A stretch of 64,000 nt of DNA from Nyssa sinensis (GCA_008638375.1 CM018040.1:31938970-32002969); one strand, 5' to 3'. Positions 1 to 13,635 are shown, counted from the stretch's first letter. Program-made: numbers and translations. The notes: generated by a model from the letters alone, not told the origin.

Positions 1-1520
1 ATCACTTCAAACTTTTGAGCTAACTCTAGGACAATGAAAGAAGACTAAAAGTCTTGTCTTGAAATTAACTTAAGGAAAAAGTGAAGGGGATTTTGAAATT
101 GATCCCGAGTCCATGAATGATGAGGACTTAGATCTCTTTGTTAGGAGGTTTAACAACTACCTCAAGGGCCGAATGCCTAACTCCAAAGGATCTCAAAGCT
201 TAAGTAAAAGATCTTATGGAAATTCTAACTTTTCAAGAAAGAAAGTTCAAAAATCTTGTTCTAGTAATGATAGAAGAAGACCTTCTTCACAATTCTCCTC
301 TAAGCCTATTGAGTGCTATGATTGCCACAATTTTGGGCACATAGCAGACAATTGCCCTAACAAAAGAAAGGGAAATTCTCAAAATATAAAGCCAATGAAA
401 TCATCTCTTTCCGAAGATGATGATGAGGAAGAAAGGGATGAGGATGATGAAGACGAAGAAAAAGCTGATAAAAGTCAATTCTTGGCTTTCACGAGTGTCA
501 CCAGTGTCCATGAAGGATCCTCATCCATTGAGGATGAAGATCATGAGGAACAACGAAGACCTTGTGTCTAGTGATGATGAAAGCAACAAAAAAGATAATA
601 TTACGATTGCTTTTGAAAGGCTATTCAATGAATCTATAAATCTCAAGAAATCTAACATAAAGCTTATCACTAAACTCAAGTCTTGTGAGACGAGGAAAAG
701 TGCTTTAAGATTTGATCAATCCTTATTGAATTAACTAAATGAGGATAAATTGTCTCTCTTGAAGGAAGGTTAAAACCTTAGAAAATGAGAGAAATTTATT
801 AGTTTTTGAGGTAGGAGGACTTAAAGCATCCCTAGATGCTTGTGAGATTAAAAAGAAGGAATTGAATTCCAAAGTTCACTCTATTAGTGAATAACTCACA
901 CAAGTTAAGAATAGTAAAAGTCAATCTTGAGCATAGGTCAAACAAGCTCACTAAAATGCTTAATACCAGTCCAAATCAAGAATGATGAAGTGGTTTGGTC
1001 TATGACAAGTTCACAAATAAGAATAAGCCATCCACATCCACTTCAAGTTAATCACCCACACTCGAGCCGGTTTTATTTGTCTTCAAAATCTAAAAGTGTT
1101 GAACCACCTAAACCTAAGAGGCAAACCCAACCACAACCAAATCCTCGAGCACATTCTCTTCCACTACCTCAATCTAGACCACAAGCCAAACATCAACCAA
1201 TATCATTTGATTGCTCTTATTACATGGTTGAAGGGCATTCTAGGAGAAAGTGTGGGTTTTCTAAGAATTAGAAAACAAAATCTCACACCATGACCTTAGA
1301 GCAAAAATTGGAAATTGCTACCTTGAAGCAGAAAATGAATAATCATATTCAAAAATCAAGGAGCACGGCTCAAAGGATTATTCAAATTTCCAACCCTAGC
1401 AAGCCTAAAGTAATTCCCCAATCTAAATTTGGAGGTAAAGTCAAGGACTCACAATGTCTCTCCCACTCCCAAAAGAATTTTAAGACAAATTCGGGTGCAA
1501 GAAAGATAAATTGAAAGGTC
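1..1520 (+). pseudogene. Degenerate Ty1/copia gag remnant, cut by the window edge
   Basis: Remains of a retrotransposon capsid/nucleocapsid (gag) gene. An open stretch from 113 to 571 carries a zinc knuckle at about 321-362 (residues CYDCHNFGHIADNC, the CX2CX4HX4C pattern), then an Asp/Glu-rich segment. In the same reading direction a coiled-coil-like Lys/Glu-rich region follows, and a second broken knuckle lies at about 1210-1260 (FDCSYYMVEGHSRRKC, second Cys lost). The frame upstream of 113 also reads like gag but has stops at about 35 and 92. Two knuckles around a coiled coil are typical of plant Ty1/copia gag. Protease, integrase and RT are not recognisable after 1520. The element continues beyond the left edge and cannot make protein. 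Confidence 0.8.
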
Positions 1521-3100
1521 TTGAGAATGAATGTGCAAGTCACACTTCATAATTCTCTTCTTTATCGAGAAGAGCAAATTCATCTCTTAGATGCCTAAGA
1601 GATGCTATAGAAATTTAGGAATTTTACTTGTCACTCTTATCTTAGAGTCTCCGTATAAATTGTTTTATCACATCATACCCCATTTTTTCTTATTGAAAAT
1701 CATCCTTTAGTAAGTTGAGTTCTTTTCCATAGTCTAGGTGATCCTTACGTTAGTCATCTATTCAAAGTCTATGGATCTTTTCTTTGTCTTGTGGATTTTT
1801 TATCTTTCATAGTTAAATGCATTTCATACCTTTGTGAAGTCAATAATCCAAAAATATTTTTCTCTTATTTTCATTGCTAATGTTAATCCCATTTTTTTTA
1901 AATGAATTATATTAAGTGCATTTTAAATGATTGAGCCTTGACTTGTGAACTTTATTTTATCAATATTTTCACTTTGTCTTATTCACTTGGGTACACACAA
2001 TCTTTCAATCTACTTGTGATCTCATAGGTTTTAGTTTTGCGTATTTCTTACATAAGATTTCCTTGTAGATAGGTTAAACTTAATGGTTTTATGTTTAAAT
2101 CACAATAAGTCTAAGGCTAGAAAGATTGACTTAGGTTGAAAAAATCAAACGACCTAAAGTAAAAGCCTAAAAAGAAAATGGCACACACGCAAAAATCAAA
2201 GAATGGAAGGAAATGACTACCTTTGAGATAGTGTGTTTGCTAGCATGGGAAAATCCTTTAAAAAGAACATCCTACTCAACTATCTGAAAGCCGCCTTGCA
2301 AAATGTGAGACAAATGCAAATTTAATTTGTAAATTTTTGCTTTTAAGTTGAGAGAGAGTTTTGATTGGAAATGGCCAAAAATTCCTAAGTTAATTGACTA
2401 TGCTTTTTTACTCTTATTGATGTGAAAATAATTCAACACCATAGAAAGTCAACTTTAACACAAGAACATTGCATGGTTGAAATTAATGCATATGTCTAAT
2501 AACCATGGTTGAGTGAGTAGAGAGTGAGCTTGTATGCATTTTAGGGTTCTATAATCATCTAAATGTATTGATGGAATTTAGAACACATTTGCATCTCTCC
2601 AATTCTCTCCAAATATTCTTCAAATTTAGATTTCAACTCAAAAAACATTGGGGTTGTTTTAAGCTTTGAAGATAATTGAATTCATCTTAGAGTTTTGTAG
2701 CTAAAAATAGTTATTTTTCATGAAAAATTATGTTTTCCCCTATTTAGTAGTTGAAATGAGTAGATGATTATTAAATAGAGTAAGATACTCTATTTTTCTA
2801 AGAGAAGAGCAGCTTCGGGGGCTCGTCCGAATGAATTACGCTTAATTTAAAACACATAAGAAATCTCAAACTAATCATATTCTTCATTGGTTTTCTTTCA
2901 TTTTCTCTCCAATCCCCATACTTCTTTGTGACATATTGATCTCGGGTTACGTCATTCTTACTTTCCGTTCCAGTTAGTGTGTTCTACTCGTCGAGGGCAT
3001 CTCTTTCATTGATCATTTTGCCATTCCATCCATTCATTGGTTCGGTAAGTCCTTGAGTCCATTTTTCACTTTCTTTTGGTTTAATTGATTTTTTATTTAA
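1521..3100. other. AT-rich stretch, no gene recognised
   Basis: Stops are frequent in all frames and no protein family or clean repeat boundary is visible. It may be decayed copia 3' sequence and/or the undetected 5' end of the TGTNA unit that becomes recognisable at about 3.1 kb. Confidence 0.5.
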
Positions 3101-3904
3101 AGTTAGGGTTAATGTGGACTATAGTTCAGAACACTAGACGTAGTGCCATTTTAGGATTACCCTACATTATAGGTGGGTTTGAAACGACTAGTAGGAAACC
3201 AGTTTTTACTACTTGGGTCTTGCACCATGAAGCCTCAAGGATTCCAAAACAATTGTAATCACTCCAAATGAACCAAAAACGAGGAAGAAAAATTGATTTA
3301 CAAGTTGTAGTCTAAGAACCCAACTCTAGAAATCGAGTACCAAGCTTGATTCTGAGAACAGGGTTTTGAAGCACTGTAGTGAGGATCACAATAAGCTAAG
3401 AACCATGGATTTTCGTGGAGTATTGGGCGTGAGAGAACCCACTATTCAAAATGGCCATCAAACTTTGATGGAACTTTTAAGCTCACTTCGACCCCTTAAA
3501 CCAACGCCAAAAGACTCACCTAACCCCTATAAACCCATTGGAATCAAAAACTAGCTAAAATGTACAATTGGAGACTCATGAAATAAGGTTTGAAATTTCT
3601 AAGGTTTTGGATGAACAGTGACTATCGTGTTGGAGTAGATGACATTGTTCGGGTCTGAGTCGGGTTTGGATCCGGGACGGGTTAGAACCGACCTAGGCGC
3701 AGAAATGGATAAGTTGAATGGTGTCGTTTGGGCATTTAGGTTTAATTTAAATAAAGATTTTGGTCTGTTTAGCTACGTGGTTAGGGCTTTAATTTGATAA
3801 CCTAGACAGGAACAGGATATCCTATCCCGATTCTGCTCATTGTCTGTCGTTTGGTAAACCAAAAATTAGAAAAATAAAAGGGAGCCGCAGCTCCCCAGAC
3901 TCAA

Positions 3905-3960
3905 AATAGAAACCTTACGAACTAAAGAACCTAAGTGACCACGTGTGTGCCACTATGCCA
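3905..3960 (-). repeat. tRNA-like (box A) module in unit Q
   Basis: On the - strand, TGGCATAGTGG at 3950-3960 fits the Pol III box A consensus TGGCNNAGTGG exactly. A weak box B-like stretch (GGTTTCTATTTTG) lies about 47 bp on. Wording around it (CACACGTGG) matches modules in units W and P, so it is shared by descent rather than a chance match. It runs antisense to the host unit. Confidence 0.5.
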
Positions 3961-4089
3961 CCGTAGCAGTTATGTTATTATATTGACAGAATATATATAT
4001 ATATATAATATATATAATATTACATTAAATAATTAAATTAATTTAATTATAGTAAAATGTTCCATTGCAAAAATAAAATAAAAGCGTAA

Positions 4090-4330
4090 TGTATTTTAAA
4101 TTTTTCGATGTTCTAGACCTAATGGTGGGGTCCATTTTATGATATGGGATCTCAAAAATTAAGACACGTAAAATGTAAAATTACCAATTTACCCTGTAAT
4201 GATGCTCGAAGCCAAATGGAAGTCCGAGAGGGCCTAAATTGACTTTCTTCGATGTTTTGGACCCAATGGTAGGGTCCATATTATCAAATTAAGTATTAAA
4301 AAATAAGACACGTGAAAATAAAAATTTATT
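4090..4330 (+). repeat. Hairpin sub-repeats of unit Q
   Basis: Two tandem diverged copies of a block containing 'CGATGTT(C/T)T(A/G)GACC(C/T)AATGGT(G/A)GGGTCCAT', each followed by an 'AAAAATTAAGACACGT' stretch. Every TGTNA copy except X and Z's 5' half shows this block, typically with a GGACTC...GAGTCC stem. Confidence 0.65.
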
Positions 4331-5662
4331 AAATTACGCCTAAGAGTCCGACTTGACTACGAATAGTCCGATTTAAAGGAAACTAAGGCCTATCCTAGGA
4401 AATTAGGATTCACCTGATCTAAGAATAAATTAAGAACACCAAATAGGAGGTGATTTAAGTTAAATGTGGAATTAATTAGATTCTTCATAAATTGTTCTTA
4501 GAACTACAAGGGAAAGGGAAAGGCACACTAATAGCGCCAACCCCAAGAATCAAGGTGAGTAATCCTGTACTTTGAAGTAGGAGGTTTTAACTCCATGATT
4601 CCTGAAGTGTTTTAAAGTTCAAAATTCCTGTATTTACATAACTTATGATTCAAATATGTTATTTACTTCTATTTTTAAATACTATCTTGACATGAAGCTA
4701 AGCTTGTTTAAATTGCTGACTATTTGTAAGTTTGTATCGTAGCATGTCTATTTAAATTCAAAATTTGTATTAAATGCCTCCCTAAAAGTAAATGTTTTTC
4801 ATTCTAGCCATGTTTTAAATATTCTTGAATGGTGTGATTAAGTGTTCTAAAAGTTATGCTTCAAATGTTCCTGAACATTTTGTTTTCAATATTCTGAAAG
4901 TTATGTCTTAATGTTCCTGAATTTTATGTTTCAAGTATTCTGAAAGTTCTGTTAAAGTATTTTTGAAAGTTCTATTTTAATACTCTTGAAAAGCATCTAT
5001 TTGAAAAAAAATGTTTCAAATGTTTCCTGTTTGCGAACTGGTAATGCAAGATAAAGGTGCATAAGCACTACAACTATTAAGACTCTTTGGGACTCAAAAT
5101 CCTATAAATTCCCGGTAGAAGGTTTATCCCCCAGGCATGAGATATCTCTACTAATCTATTAAGCTTAGGGTCTGGTTTGAAATGGATTCTTCTGTTAAAA
5201 AGTGAAAACAAGTATGATAATAAATGGTAGAAGGTTTTTGAACCCCCATTTACATGAAAAATGGTTTTTAAAATGGCCTCGCTTTTAAAATGAAAAAGGG
5301 TCATACCCTCTAGTTTATAAGAAAAGGATTTTATCCTCCTGTTTATATATAAAGGATTTTTATCCTTTTGTTTAACAAGTAAAGGATTTAAATTTCCTTG
5401 GCCACCAAATGGCCATCCTGTACATGTTTACAAGTCTTCTGCTGCATATTAAATGCTTTACCTAAATGCTTTAAATGTTTCATGGCACATGTTTTTACAG
5501 ATTCTTGTATCATGTATTTGATGAAATAAAGTGCCCAGCCTGAATGCCCTGAATGCTTCATGCTATCTATTTCAAAATTCTTATATCCAGTATGTTGGAA
5601 TTACTCACGAGCTTTTCATAAAGCTCACATGGATTTGTTGCCCATGACTCTTTCAAGTAATG

Positions 5663-5667
5663 AAAAT
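5663..5667. repeat. Target-site duplication of unit Y (left)
   Basis: AAAAT directly before the TGTCATGACC terminus, repeated at 14043-14047 directly after GGGGTGTTACA. Confidence 0.85.
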
Positions 5668-6209
5668 TGTCATGACCCAAAACCCACCCTACGAGGATTT
5701 CAAGGGCGTGATGCCACCTTGTCAGTTTTGTAATACCCCCAAATCCGACATACTCCAGATTGTATTCCGACTTAAGGAAAATAGACTATCTGATGTTAAT
5801 AATTTAAAATAGCCAAAATACGGTAAGCCATAACAGGATATAATACCGTAGTTATAAAAATAATACATACTGGGGAAATTGATAACCCGGTCAATTAAGC
5901 GCCGAGATAGAAAAATGGATGATACGAATAATTCATGATGGAAATTATGAGAAAATAAACAAGACATTAACAGGGACCCAATGTTGGCAAAATAATTCCC
6001 GCCTTTATCAGCATATTATGATTTAATATTTTATAGAATAAAATATTAAAACTAATACCGTGAAATAATTATGTAAACCAAACGAAAATAAAATAAAGAA
6101 TTGGAGACCCAAAGGCAGTAAAAAAATAATATTACTACTGAGCCCTGACATATGTCAAACATACTGGCCTATTATAATTTAGTATTTTATGAAATAAATT
6201 ACGGCCATG

Positions 6210-6216
<7 letters not shown>

Positions 6217-6251
<35 letters not shown>

Positions 6252-6370
6252 TTATTTAGTTTATTGTACATGACATGTAGATATTATAAGGCAAATATGA
6301 GGAATATTTTTTATGTTATATAAATATTAAAGAAGCTTCAAGGAAGCTGAATGGAATAAAAAGAATGTAA

Positions 6371-6414
<44 letters not shown>
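6217..6414. repeat. (TA)n microsatellites in unit X
   Basis: Two pure TA runs, about 6217-6245 and 6373-6414, at the same relative place as the TA runs of other TGTNA copies. They may act as TATA-rich promoter DNA. Confidence 0.9.
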
Positions 6415-6421
<7 letters not shown>

Positions 6422-8720
6422 TTGGGAAAGCTTCTAGGTCAGCCGAAGCTGCTAGAATTTAGAGGCAAAGAAAAGAAAAATAAAACAAGGGAGAGAAAAT
6501 AGTAGAAGCTTGAAGCTTCTAGAGCAGGGGGAGAAAGTCGGTGAAGCAAGAAACTTCTTGAAGCAACAGCACGTGTGAGGTATATATGTGTAGCGTATAG
6601 GAATATATATCTAGATGACAGCCTAGAAACTTCCATATTTGTGTGTGGGTGTTAAACGAATCAAGAAATAGAGAGAAACGGAGGAAGGAAAGAAGCAGGT
6701 GTAGATCAGAAATTAAGAATCAAATTGGAGTTACATCAGGGGCTGAATCACGTTAGATGTTGTGGCTGCTGGAAGCAGGTCGGTGTGTGTATGTATGTAC
6801 GTGTGTGCGTGTTGGTGTAGCAGTGTAACGGTGCAGCAGGTATATATGGGTGTATGTGTGGAAGCGGTACAGGAAATTTGTACAGATGAAGGAGAGACGG
6901 CAGTAGCGGCGCAGGAGGAATATTTGGAGTACCAGGCTGTTCTCTGCTGCTCGAGAACCCACTGGAGAGAGAGAGAGCAGGTGGAATTTCAACACCAATT
7001 AAACGTCCTACTGCTGCTTTCTCAAGCATCATCGCTGCCAACAAAATTACAGAGCTGCACCGGTAACACTGCTGGTCAAGGATGAAAGGTTTTGATAATT
7101 CGGTGGCCATGGGTTGATTCAACAAGCTTGAGGACATCTTTGCCAGTTTGAAGGGCTGACTGTATTGCATCTTTAATATTCAATTCACCAGAATTGTTCC
7201 ATCCAGATTGCCACCTGACCTTAATTCTAGAAATCAGGTATGAACCTTATCCTGAGTTTACAATCTTTAATGGAATTAGAGTTTAACCATAACAGTGTAC
7301 AGTTGTTGGAAAAATTAGGAAAATGTGTGATTGGTGCGGCTGTTGGAAAACGGGAATATGTGATTGGTTTGAATATAGTTCAGCCCTTGATCTGAATATA
7401 GTTTAGTTATTAAATTAAGTATAGTTTAGCTATTAATTTGAATATAATTTTTAGCTATTGGGTGACATTATGTGTGAGATGTAGTGTTGTACAGGAGTTC
7501 CAATCAGATCACACCCAAATGTGAATTGATCTGAACTGGATCTATTGTAGAAGTTTCCTTGACCACGTCCCAGTAGTGGATTGCTCCTATGTAATTACCC
7601 AAGGATACACAGGAAAAACAAAAAGTGGGTAGCAACCGTAACCTTGGTGTTGGTTTTGGTCCAAAGAGTCAAACTGAGGGGCATGGAATTGATATTAAAA
7701 TCCAAGATTTATAAGTAGCCAGCAAATAGTTTAATATAGAATTTATATTAAATCTGAGGTCTAAATGTAATGATAAATTTAGTTTTGTACTAAGCAAAAT
7801 TGTAATGCCTTCCATAAAAATTAAATAAGTGCTTGATAGATAACGATAGAGTCCAAATGACTTGGATTATAATCCTGATAGCTACTAAGCTTAGTTAAGG
7901 AATGTAATAGCCGCAGATGAAAACTAATGAGAGGGTATTAGGCTATTGAACTATCTTAGGTAATCTGATAGGCACCTAAGATGATAAATAAGTGTTGAAT
8001 GGTTAAATTCTGATCTGTCTGTAATTAATGATAATTATTCAGGATGATGATTATTGAGGATATGCATGGAGGTGCCTAACACATCTAGAGGATATCTATG
8101 AATGGAGATAGGCATATGTTATGAGTAACTCGGACTCCTGACTTGGTGTATATTTTCTGTACTATCTAAACTTGTATACTGAACTGCTTTATATGCTAAA
8201 CTATTTATACACTGAACTGTTTTAAATGCATATGCTTTCATGCATACCTCTTGATCTGCATTACTTGTGGCATGATTTTGTTCTATCCTGCCTTCTGATA
8301 TATCCTGTTGATTCTGTTGAAGTCTATTGTTCTGTTACCTATCCTTTGGAGTCTGTTTGATTCTGTTTGTTATGTTGTCTTGTCTGGGGCCCACTCCAGG
8401 ATTGAGTATATCAGTGGATGGATGGCTGCCTCTGTGGGACGCCCAGAGCTCAGCATCCGCTCAATCCTATCTGTTCCACTCTGATACCGACCTCAGCCAG
8501 AGGTGTGCGATATGAGGCCCTCCATGTGAGGGGGTGGATGGGAAGTAATGCCATCCCACATCACCTGGGAAAGGTTCAGGCACTTTGAACTGCATCCGTT
8601 CTATTTGAGCTGTATCTGTTCTACTTGAGCTACATTGTTCTATCTAAGTTACATTTGAGCATGCATATATATATATATATGAACTGGTTTTGAAACCCAT
8701 GGCAGGAACCTATGTTACTC

Positions 8721-8764
8721 ACTGAGCTTGTTTAAGCTCATTCCATTTATTTAACATTTTTCAG
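8721..8764 (+). promoter_or_regulatory. Conserved hairpin plus 3' splice acceptor-like block (unit X)
   Basis: ACTGAGCTTGTTTAAGCTCA at 8721-8740 forms a short stem. It is followed by a T-rich stretch and TTTTTCAG ending at 8764. The same pair is found in Q, V, W, U, Y and Z, and in degraded form in T. Confidence 0.6.
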
Positions 8765-9764
8765 GATATAACTCCATTGGATTAGAAAGCACAAGGACAT
8801 GATTCGTGTAGACTGAAAGGCATTCCCAAGTGAAGATCTGATGGCAATAAAATGTGGAGACTTGGGTTCTGATGGGTTGACTCTAGCTATTCAGGTGAGC
8901 GTGATCATATAGTTGACTTTATTCATATGTAATAGACGTGTAGGGACATGGCTTATGGTAATGGTACTCTGGAGGAATTTGATATGCTCTGTGTTATATA
9001 TCTGTTGTAGATGTGCTCTGTGGTAAGAGTTATTAGCTGTTTGGTTATAGACTTGCTCTGTGGTATATACTTATGTGGTATCTAGTTGAGTTGCATTCCC
9101 GAGATAGAGAGGTTTTAATTTCCGCTATCCTGACCCTACATTTGGAATGCAATTCATCGTAAGGTTTAGAAGTTTGCCTTTGGTTGGTCGCATTGTCGGT
9201 CGGAGACTGACAAGGTGGCTAACTGGCATCACATCTTCAGCATCCGCGTAGGGTGGGGTGCGGGATGTGACAAGTTTTCTCTACCAACAATGCGACCAAC
9301 CGAAGGCGACTTTTGAACTTTACAATGAATTGCATTCTAAATGTAGGGTCAAAGCAGTGAAAATTAAAACCTTTTAAATTGAAAATGCAACTCATCCAAA
9401 CATATCAGAACACATCTAGAATTAGTCACCAAATATCTCTAGAGTATCAATATACATGCCCCAATGCGTCCATTCTATATCAATGAATTACTTAAAGCAG
9501 AAGTTACACCAATATAATTCAGTTGATCAAAACTCATCTCCAATGAGAAACAATCAGAGTGTCTCCAAGTACAATTTAATCATAGTGATCCAACATACTA
9601 GGCTAACCTCATCACTAATGATGTCATATTATAATACAAATTATGAACATAATCTTACAAAGTACGTAGTCAAATTGACTTGGAGTTCATCTCGTCAGTG
9701 TAAATCATTTGTGCTTCACTAGTTCTGCTAGTTATCTTACTGCATATCATCCATCATAAGCTAC

Positions 9765-9805
9765 CTGAAAAATGGTTATAAATAAGGGTGAGCTAACAAA
9801 GCTCA
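9765..9805 (-). promoter_or_regulatory. Conserved hairpin plus acceptor-like block (unit Y)
   Basis: On the - strand the stem TGAGCTTTGTTAGCTCA (9789-9805) is followed by CCATTTTTCAG ending at 9765. The matching donor block CAAG/GTAAGTAAACCC lies at about 10940-10958, giving an intron-like interval of about 1.19 kb. Confidence 0.6.
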
Positions 9806-11619
9806 GTAAGTAAATTCCTAGCTTTGCCATGGGTCAGGGTTAGTTCACAAGAATAATAGAAGAAAGGGATAACAGATAGCTAATAGCCAATAGCCAGTCA
9901 CCAAAATGTACAACAATGACCCGAGGGTCCAAAGGGCTTATCCCAAAATAAGATACAAGAAGATAGTAATAATGAATCCAACAACCGGGATCTAGCCCAT
10001 CATGATAATCTGCTGCCACAACAAATACGATAGCCAATCAAAAGTATAACATGTTTGCATAGAATATGATCATCGAACGAGTACCAAAGATATATCATCA
10101 TCGACTAAAGTATAACATGATTGCAATAATATGATCATTCATAGGGCATAGAATATGATCATTCAATGAATACCAAAGATATCATCATCGAATACTAACA
10201 ACCCAGAATGCGTGAATCACCCGGGGCCCGGCATACCCCACTGTAACGCACATTCAGATTCACCTTATTATCTCGGGCTTATTGAATAATGCTAGAGCTC
10301 TTTCACTACAGGTCCCGTAGGACACAACAGACCCCAAAGGGTCTTTCCCCATGCAATTCTGTGAATAGATGGGCCGTTGTGACTGAGCACAACCCCAGGC
10401 ACATATAAAATCTCATGATCATGTGACTCTCCACAAGAACAAGGATGTGGATCGTAACTAGTTAGTTCAAGGCAACATAAGATAACCATAGCTTCCCACT
10501 GCTTTGTTACTGGGCTGCCAAGAACATAACCGGTTCAAGGCAATAATATATAACTATAGCTTTTTATGGCTATGTTACCGGGCTGCCGAGAACAACCATA
10601 TCTTAATCAACGATGCATAAGTGTATGGAACAAACAAGATTTCCAATAACAGATATATTACAAGATCATGACACGGTATACCTGATGGTATAAATATGCT
10701 CAAGCATCAATGAGTCAAGATCACAACATGATATAGGCAAGTAAGCCAAACCCAAAGTACAGGCATGACCAAATAATCACAAGTCGATTGGCATCAATCA
10801 AGGAGATCAAGTTCATTGGGTAATCACAAGTAGATTGGCATCAATCAAAGAAATCAGGTTCATCAGGTAGGTAATGGAGTACAAGTTTGGTAGCATATGA
10901 AAATAAATATGACTGGCTGAGGAAGGACCACATAACAAAGTTTGGGTTTACTTACCTTGAGTTCTTAACATTGCATTTCCATCTGGGTATCACAATAGTT
11001 TTCCCATAGCTTTCTTTCCCATTTCCCTTCATTCGAATGATCCTATAATCATGGATCAGAAACATTGCATAACGAATTAGTACCCATTTTAATCCCAACA
11101 TTGTTATGTAATGCTTTAAGTTCCTTTGAACTTGGTCTATCCAATTAAGGATTTTCAATTTCCCATTTATAGGGTTTCAAGTTAAGCTATTAAATCCTTT
11201 AAGTCAATTTAGTAACCGTCAGAATTATAATTAAAGTCATTTGAACTCCATTCGTTATCAATTAATTGCATATTTGACCTTAGGGGCAAAATGGTAATTT
11301 TTTTATTCTTGCCCCAGACCCTATCATGGTCCTCAAAATATTCCATACATCTCATATATAAATTTTTAAGTCTTTTGGACTTCATTTGGTATCTGCTTTT
11401 GATCATCGAGACACATCGGTCATTTCTCATTTTATACTTTAACTGTTTCGGAGTCTTATTTAGCCCCATAATTATGTTTTATATCAGATTGGCTTTCTTT
11501 TCTAATTTATTCGGCCTTTACCTTGCATTTTATATGCTTAAGGGTATTTTGGTCATTTCATATTTGATGATATTCTGACTCCGAATTATTACTTAGTCAC
11601 ATATATGAGTTCGTAATTA

Positions 11620-12010
11620 TTTGGGCTTCCATCAGTATCAATTTCGCCTAATTTGGACTTTATTTGAGCTTCGTACTGTACCAGGGGCATTTTGATAATT
11701 TTACTCTTTCATGCGTCGCATTTCTCGGTACTTAGTTTGCTAATACGGACTTCCACCGTTGAGTCCAGAATGTCCAATATAATAAAAATAGACTATCTTT
11801 GATGTTTAATTGGCCCTGGGTATCATTAGGGGCAACACAGTCATTTATAATTTACGTGTCTATACTTTTCGGGACTTAATTTCATCAATTGGACTCCACC
11901 GCTAAGTCCGGAATGCCCAAAATAGTAGAACTGCACTATTTATTTATTTTATTTGGACTTTGTTTCATTTATTTAGTGTCTAAGGGTAAAATGGTCATTT
12001 TACCCAATTA
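11620..12010 (-). repeat. GGACTC...GAGTCC hairpin sub-repeats of unit Y
   Basis: At least two tandem units of about 140 bp. Each holds a GGACTTCCACCGTTGAGTCC-like stem (about 11748 and 11893), a 'caaaATAGTaaaaaTAGACTAT' stretch and a 'GGGGCAnnnTGGTCATTT' stretch. Confidence 0.75.
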
Positions 12011-13570
12011 ATAAAATAATTAAATAAATTATTTTATTATTTTCCAAGGGCTCAATTGAATTAATTTTTCAAATTTTGGGCCACAACAGAATTTCTTAAA
12101 CGTTTGGGGGTCAAACCGTAAATTATGAAAGTTTAGTTTATTTATTTTAATTAAATCCTTGAACCAAAGGGTTTAAGGTTAGAAACCCTAGACCGGTCCT
12201 AGTTCCAATTGAACTAGCCAGTTTAGGTTTCTCAGAAAATCGGTTTTAGATATCCTCACTAAATGCCTTATCCATGGTTAGGTTATCCCCATTCCAATTT
12301 TCCAATTTCTTACAGCCGCAACCAAATGATCCCAATTGAACTTAAATTTAAAACATAACTCCCGAAACAGCGTAGTTTCACTTATAGGTTTTAAACCATT
12401 TCGCAGTTGGTTCAGGGCCCGACCCGAGACCCGGTCCATAACCCGACCCTATACTGTTCATCATCCCCAACGTGAAGGTCACTGTAGCCCTAGTTTTTCC
12501 AGATTAATTCGTGACATTTTAGAGGCCTGATTTCAGTCCTTATTGCTTCCAAAATGTTTCTAGGATCTTATACTTCAGTTATACGTTCATTTCGTGGCTC
12601 GAATCTAAGGATGGAGTTCGGTTCAACTCCATTATCGTGGGACCTGCAACTCCTTCGTTTAGGTCCAATCTTGGGCCATTTTAACGAAGGTTTGTTTGGT
12701 TGTACTCATTGGACAATGGAGTTTCAGACCCCGTCCATAAAATCCAGTTCAAGCCCTCGTGCACAGAAGGTCATTTTTTGACCCAATCCTGCAACTCGAC
12801 CGTTCTCTCTAGTCTTAGGGCCATTTTACATAATTCTTGCTGTTTCGTGACCCATTTAGCATCTATTTTAAGTTCCAAGCATTAAAAACTAATTTGGTTC
12901 CCATCGACACCTGACCAATTTTTCAAGCTTCCAACAATGGCGATTCAGGCCTGTTCTTAAGGTTTCATGCCTACTCATCCCATGAAAATTAATTTTCCTC
13001 ATGTACTAAACATATAAACATCATTGCATACGAGTATATTCTATTTTACAATCCATAACAGTAACTTTACAACTGGAATTCTAGAGAGAGAAAGCTCAGT
13101 TCATGGGTTACCTCTCATGGCAGTCCCTATTCCTGTTCTTGAACTTGGCTCCTGAGCTCCTTAAGCTTCTGTATTCTTCTCCTCTACTTTGATTCTTGAT
13201 TCCTCCATGTATACACACACATGCACACACAATTTCTCATTTCACCATTTCTCTCTCTACCTCATTCTCTCTCAACCCGAATACACACTTATCACACAGG
13301 TCTGGCTTGCACTGTTTTATGCACACAACACACTCATTTACTCTTTTCCTACACATAACCCTCTCCCCCTAGATAAGATATCATCATTAGGTCTCATATA
13401 TAGGTATAGGCATATATATATATATATATATATATACGTATTGCTGCAGGAAAACAATAGGTGGAGGTGGGATTCAATGAGGGTCTGCCACCTCATTGTT
13501 AATATTCAAAATTTGGACCTTATATATTGTATATGTGTATATTATATGTATAATAAAGCACAAAAGTGCT

Positions 13571-13635
13571 TGTGGCCAAGTAGTAAACTTTTTGGGATTA
13601 AGTTTCTTGCTCATTTGGGTCAAAGGTTCAAAACT
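13571..13635 (+). repeat. tRNA-like box A/box B module in unit Y
   Basis: TGTGGCCAAGTAGT (13571-13584) resembles box A and GGTTCAAAACT (13625-13635) resembles box B; their cores are about 52 bp apart. It lies antisense to unit Y, about 490 bp from its 5' end, exactly as in unit U. It could be an old tRNA-derived SINE head fixed in the unit. No tRNA cloverleaf could be confirmed. Confidence 0.55.

Larger units (their letters stand above)
3100..5662 (+). mobile_element. TGTNA unit Q, 5' part (split by unit Y; left end not found)
   Basis: Part of a long LTR-like unit recognised from blocks shared with the bounded copies: a GGGTCGGGTT-like block at about 3650-3690, the palindromic GGATATCCTATCCC at 3815-3828, a tRNA-like antisense module at 3905-3960, (TA)n at about 3990-4010, hairpin sub-repeats at 4090-4330, the donor AAG/GTGAGT at 4555, and the GAGCTT...AAGCTC hairpin at 5609-5626 followed by CTTTCAAG at about 5653-5660. 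Unit Y then interrupts it, duplicating AAAAT. The remaining 3' end lies at 14048-14451. No protein is encoded. The left limit is a guess. Confidence 0.6.
5729..9272 (+). mobile_element. TGTNA unit X (3544 bp), nested in Y
   Basis: Begins TGTAATACCCCC at 5729 and ends GGTGCGGGATGTGACA at 9272. The 5-bp duplication AGTTT occurs at 5724-5728 and 9273-9277, and removing X restores a sequence matching the 3' terminus of unit U (28985 onward). It contains two (TA)n tracts (about 6217-6245 and 6373-6414), a GA-rich stretch near 6660-6700, a donor-like CAG/GTATGA at 7238, and the hairpin/acceptor block 8721-8764. It lacks the sub-repeats and tRNA-like module of other copies. Short ORFs inside have no recognisable domain. 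Confidence 0.85.

Noticed and set aside
6753..7170. Overlapping 81-140 codon frames on both strands in unit X
   Set aside because: No family signature; they overlap each other on opposite strands and lie in the leader-like region before the donor site.
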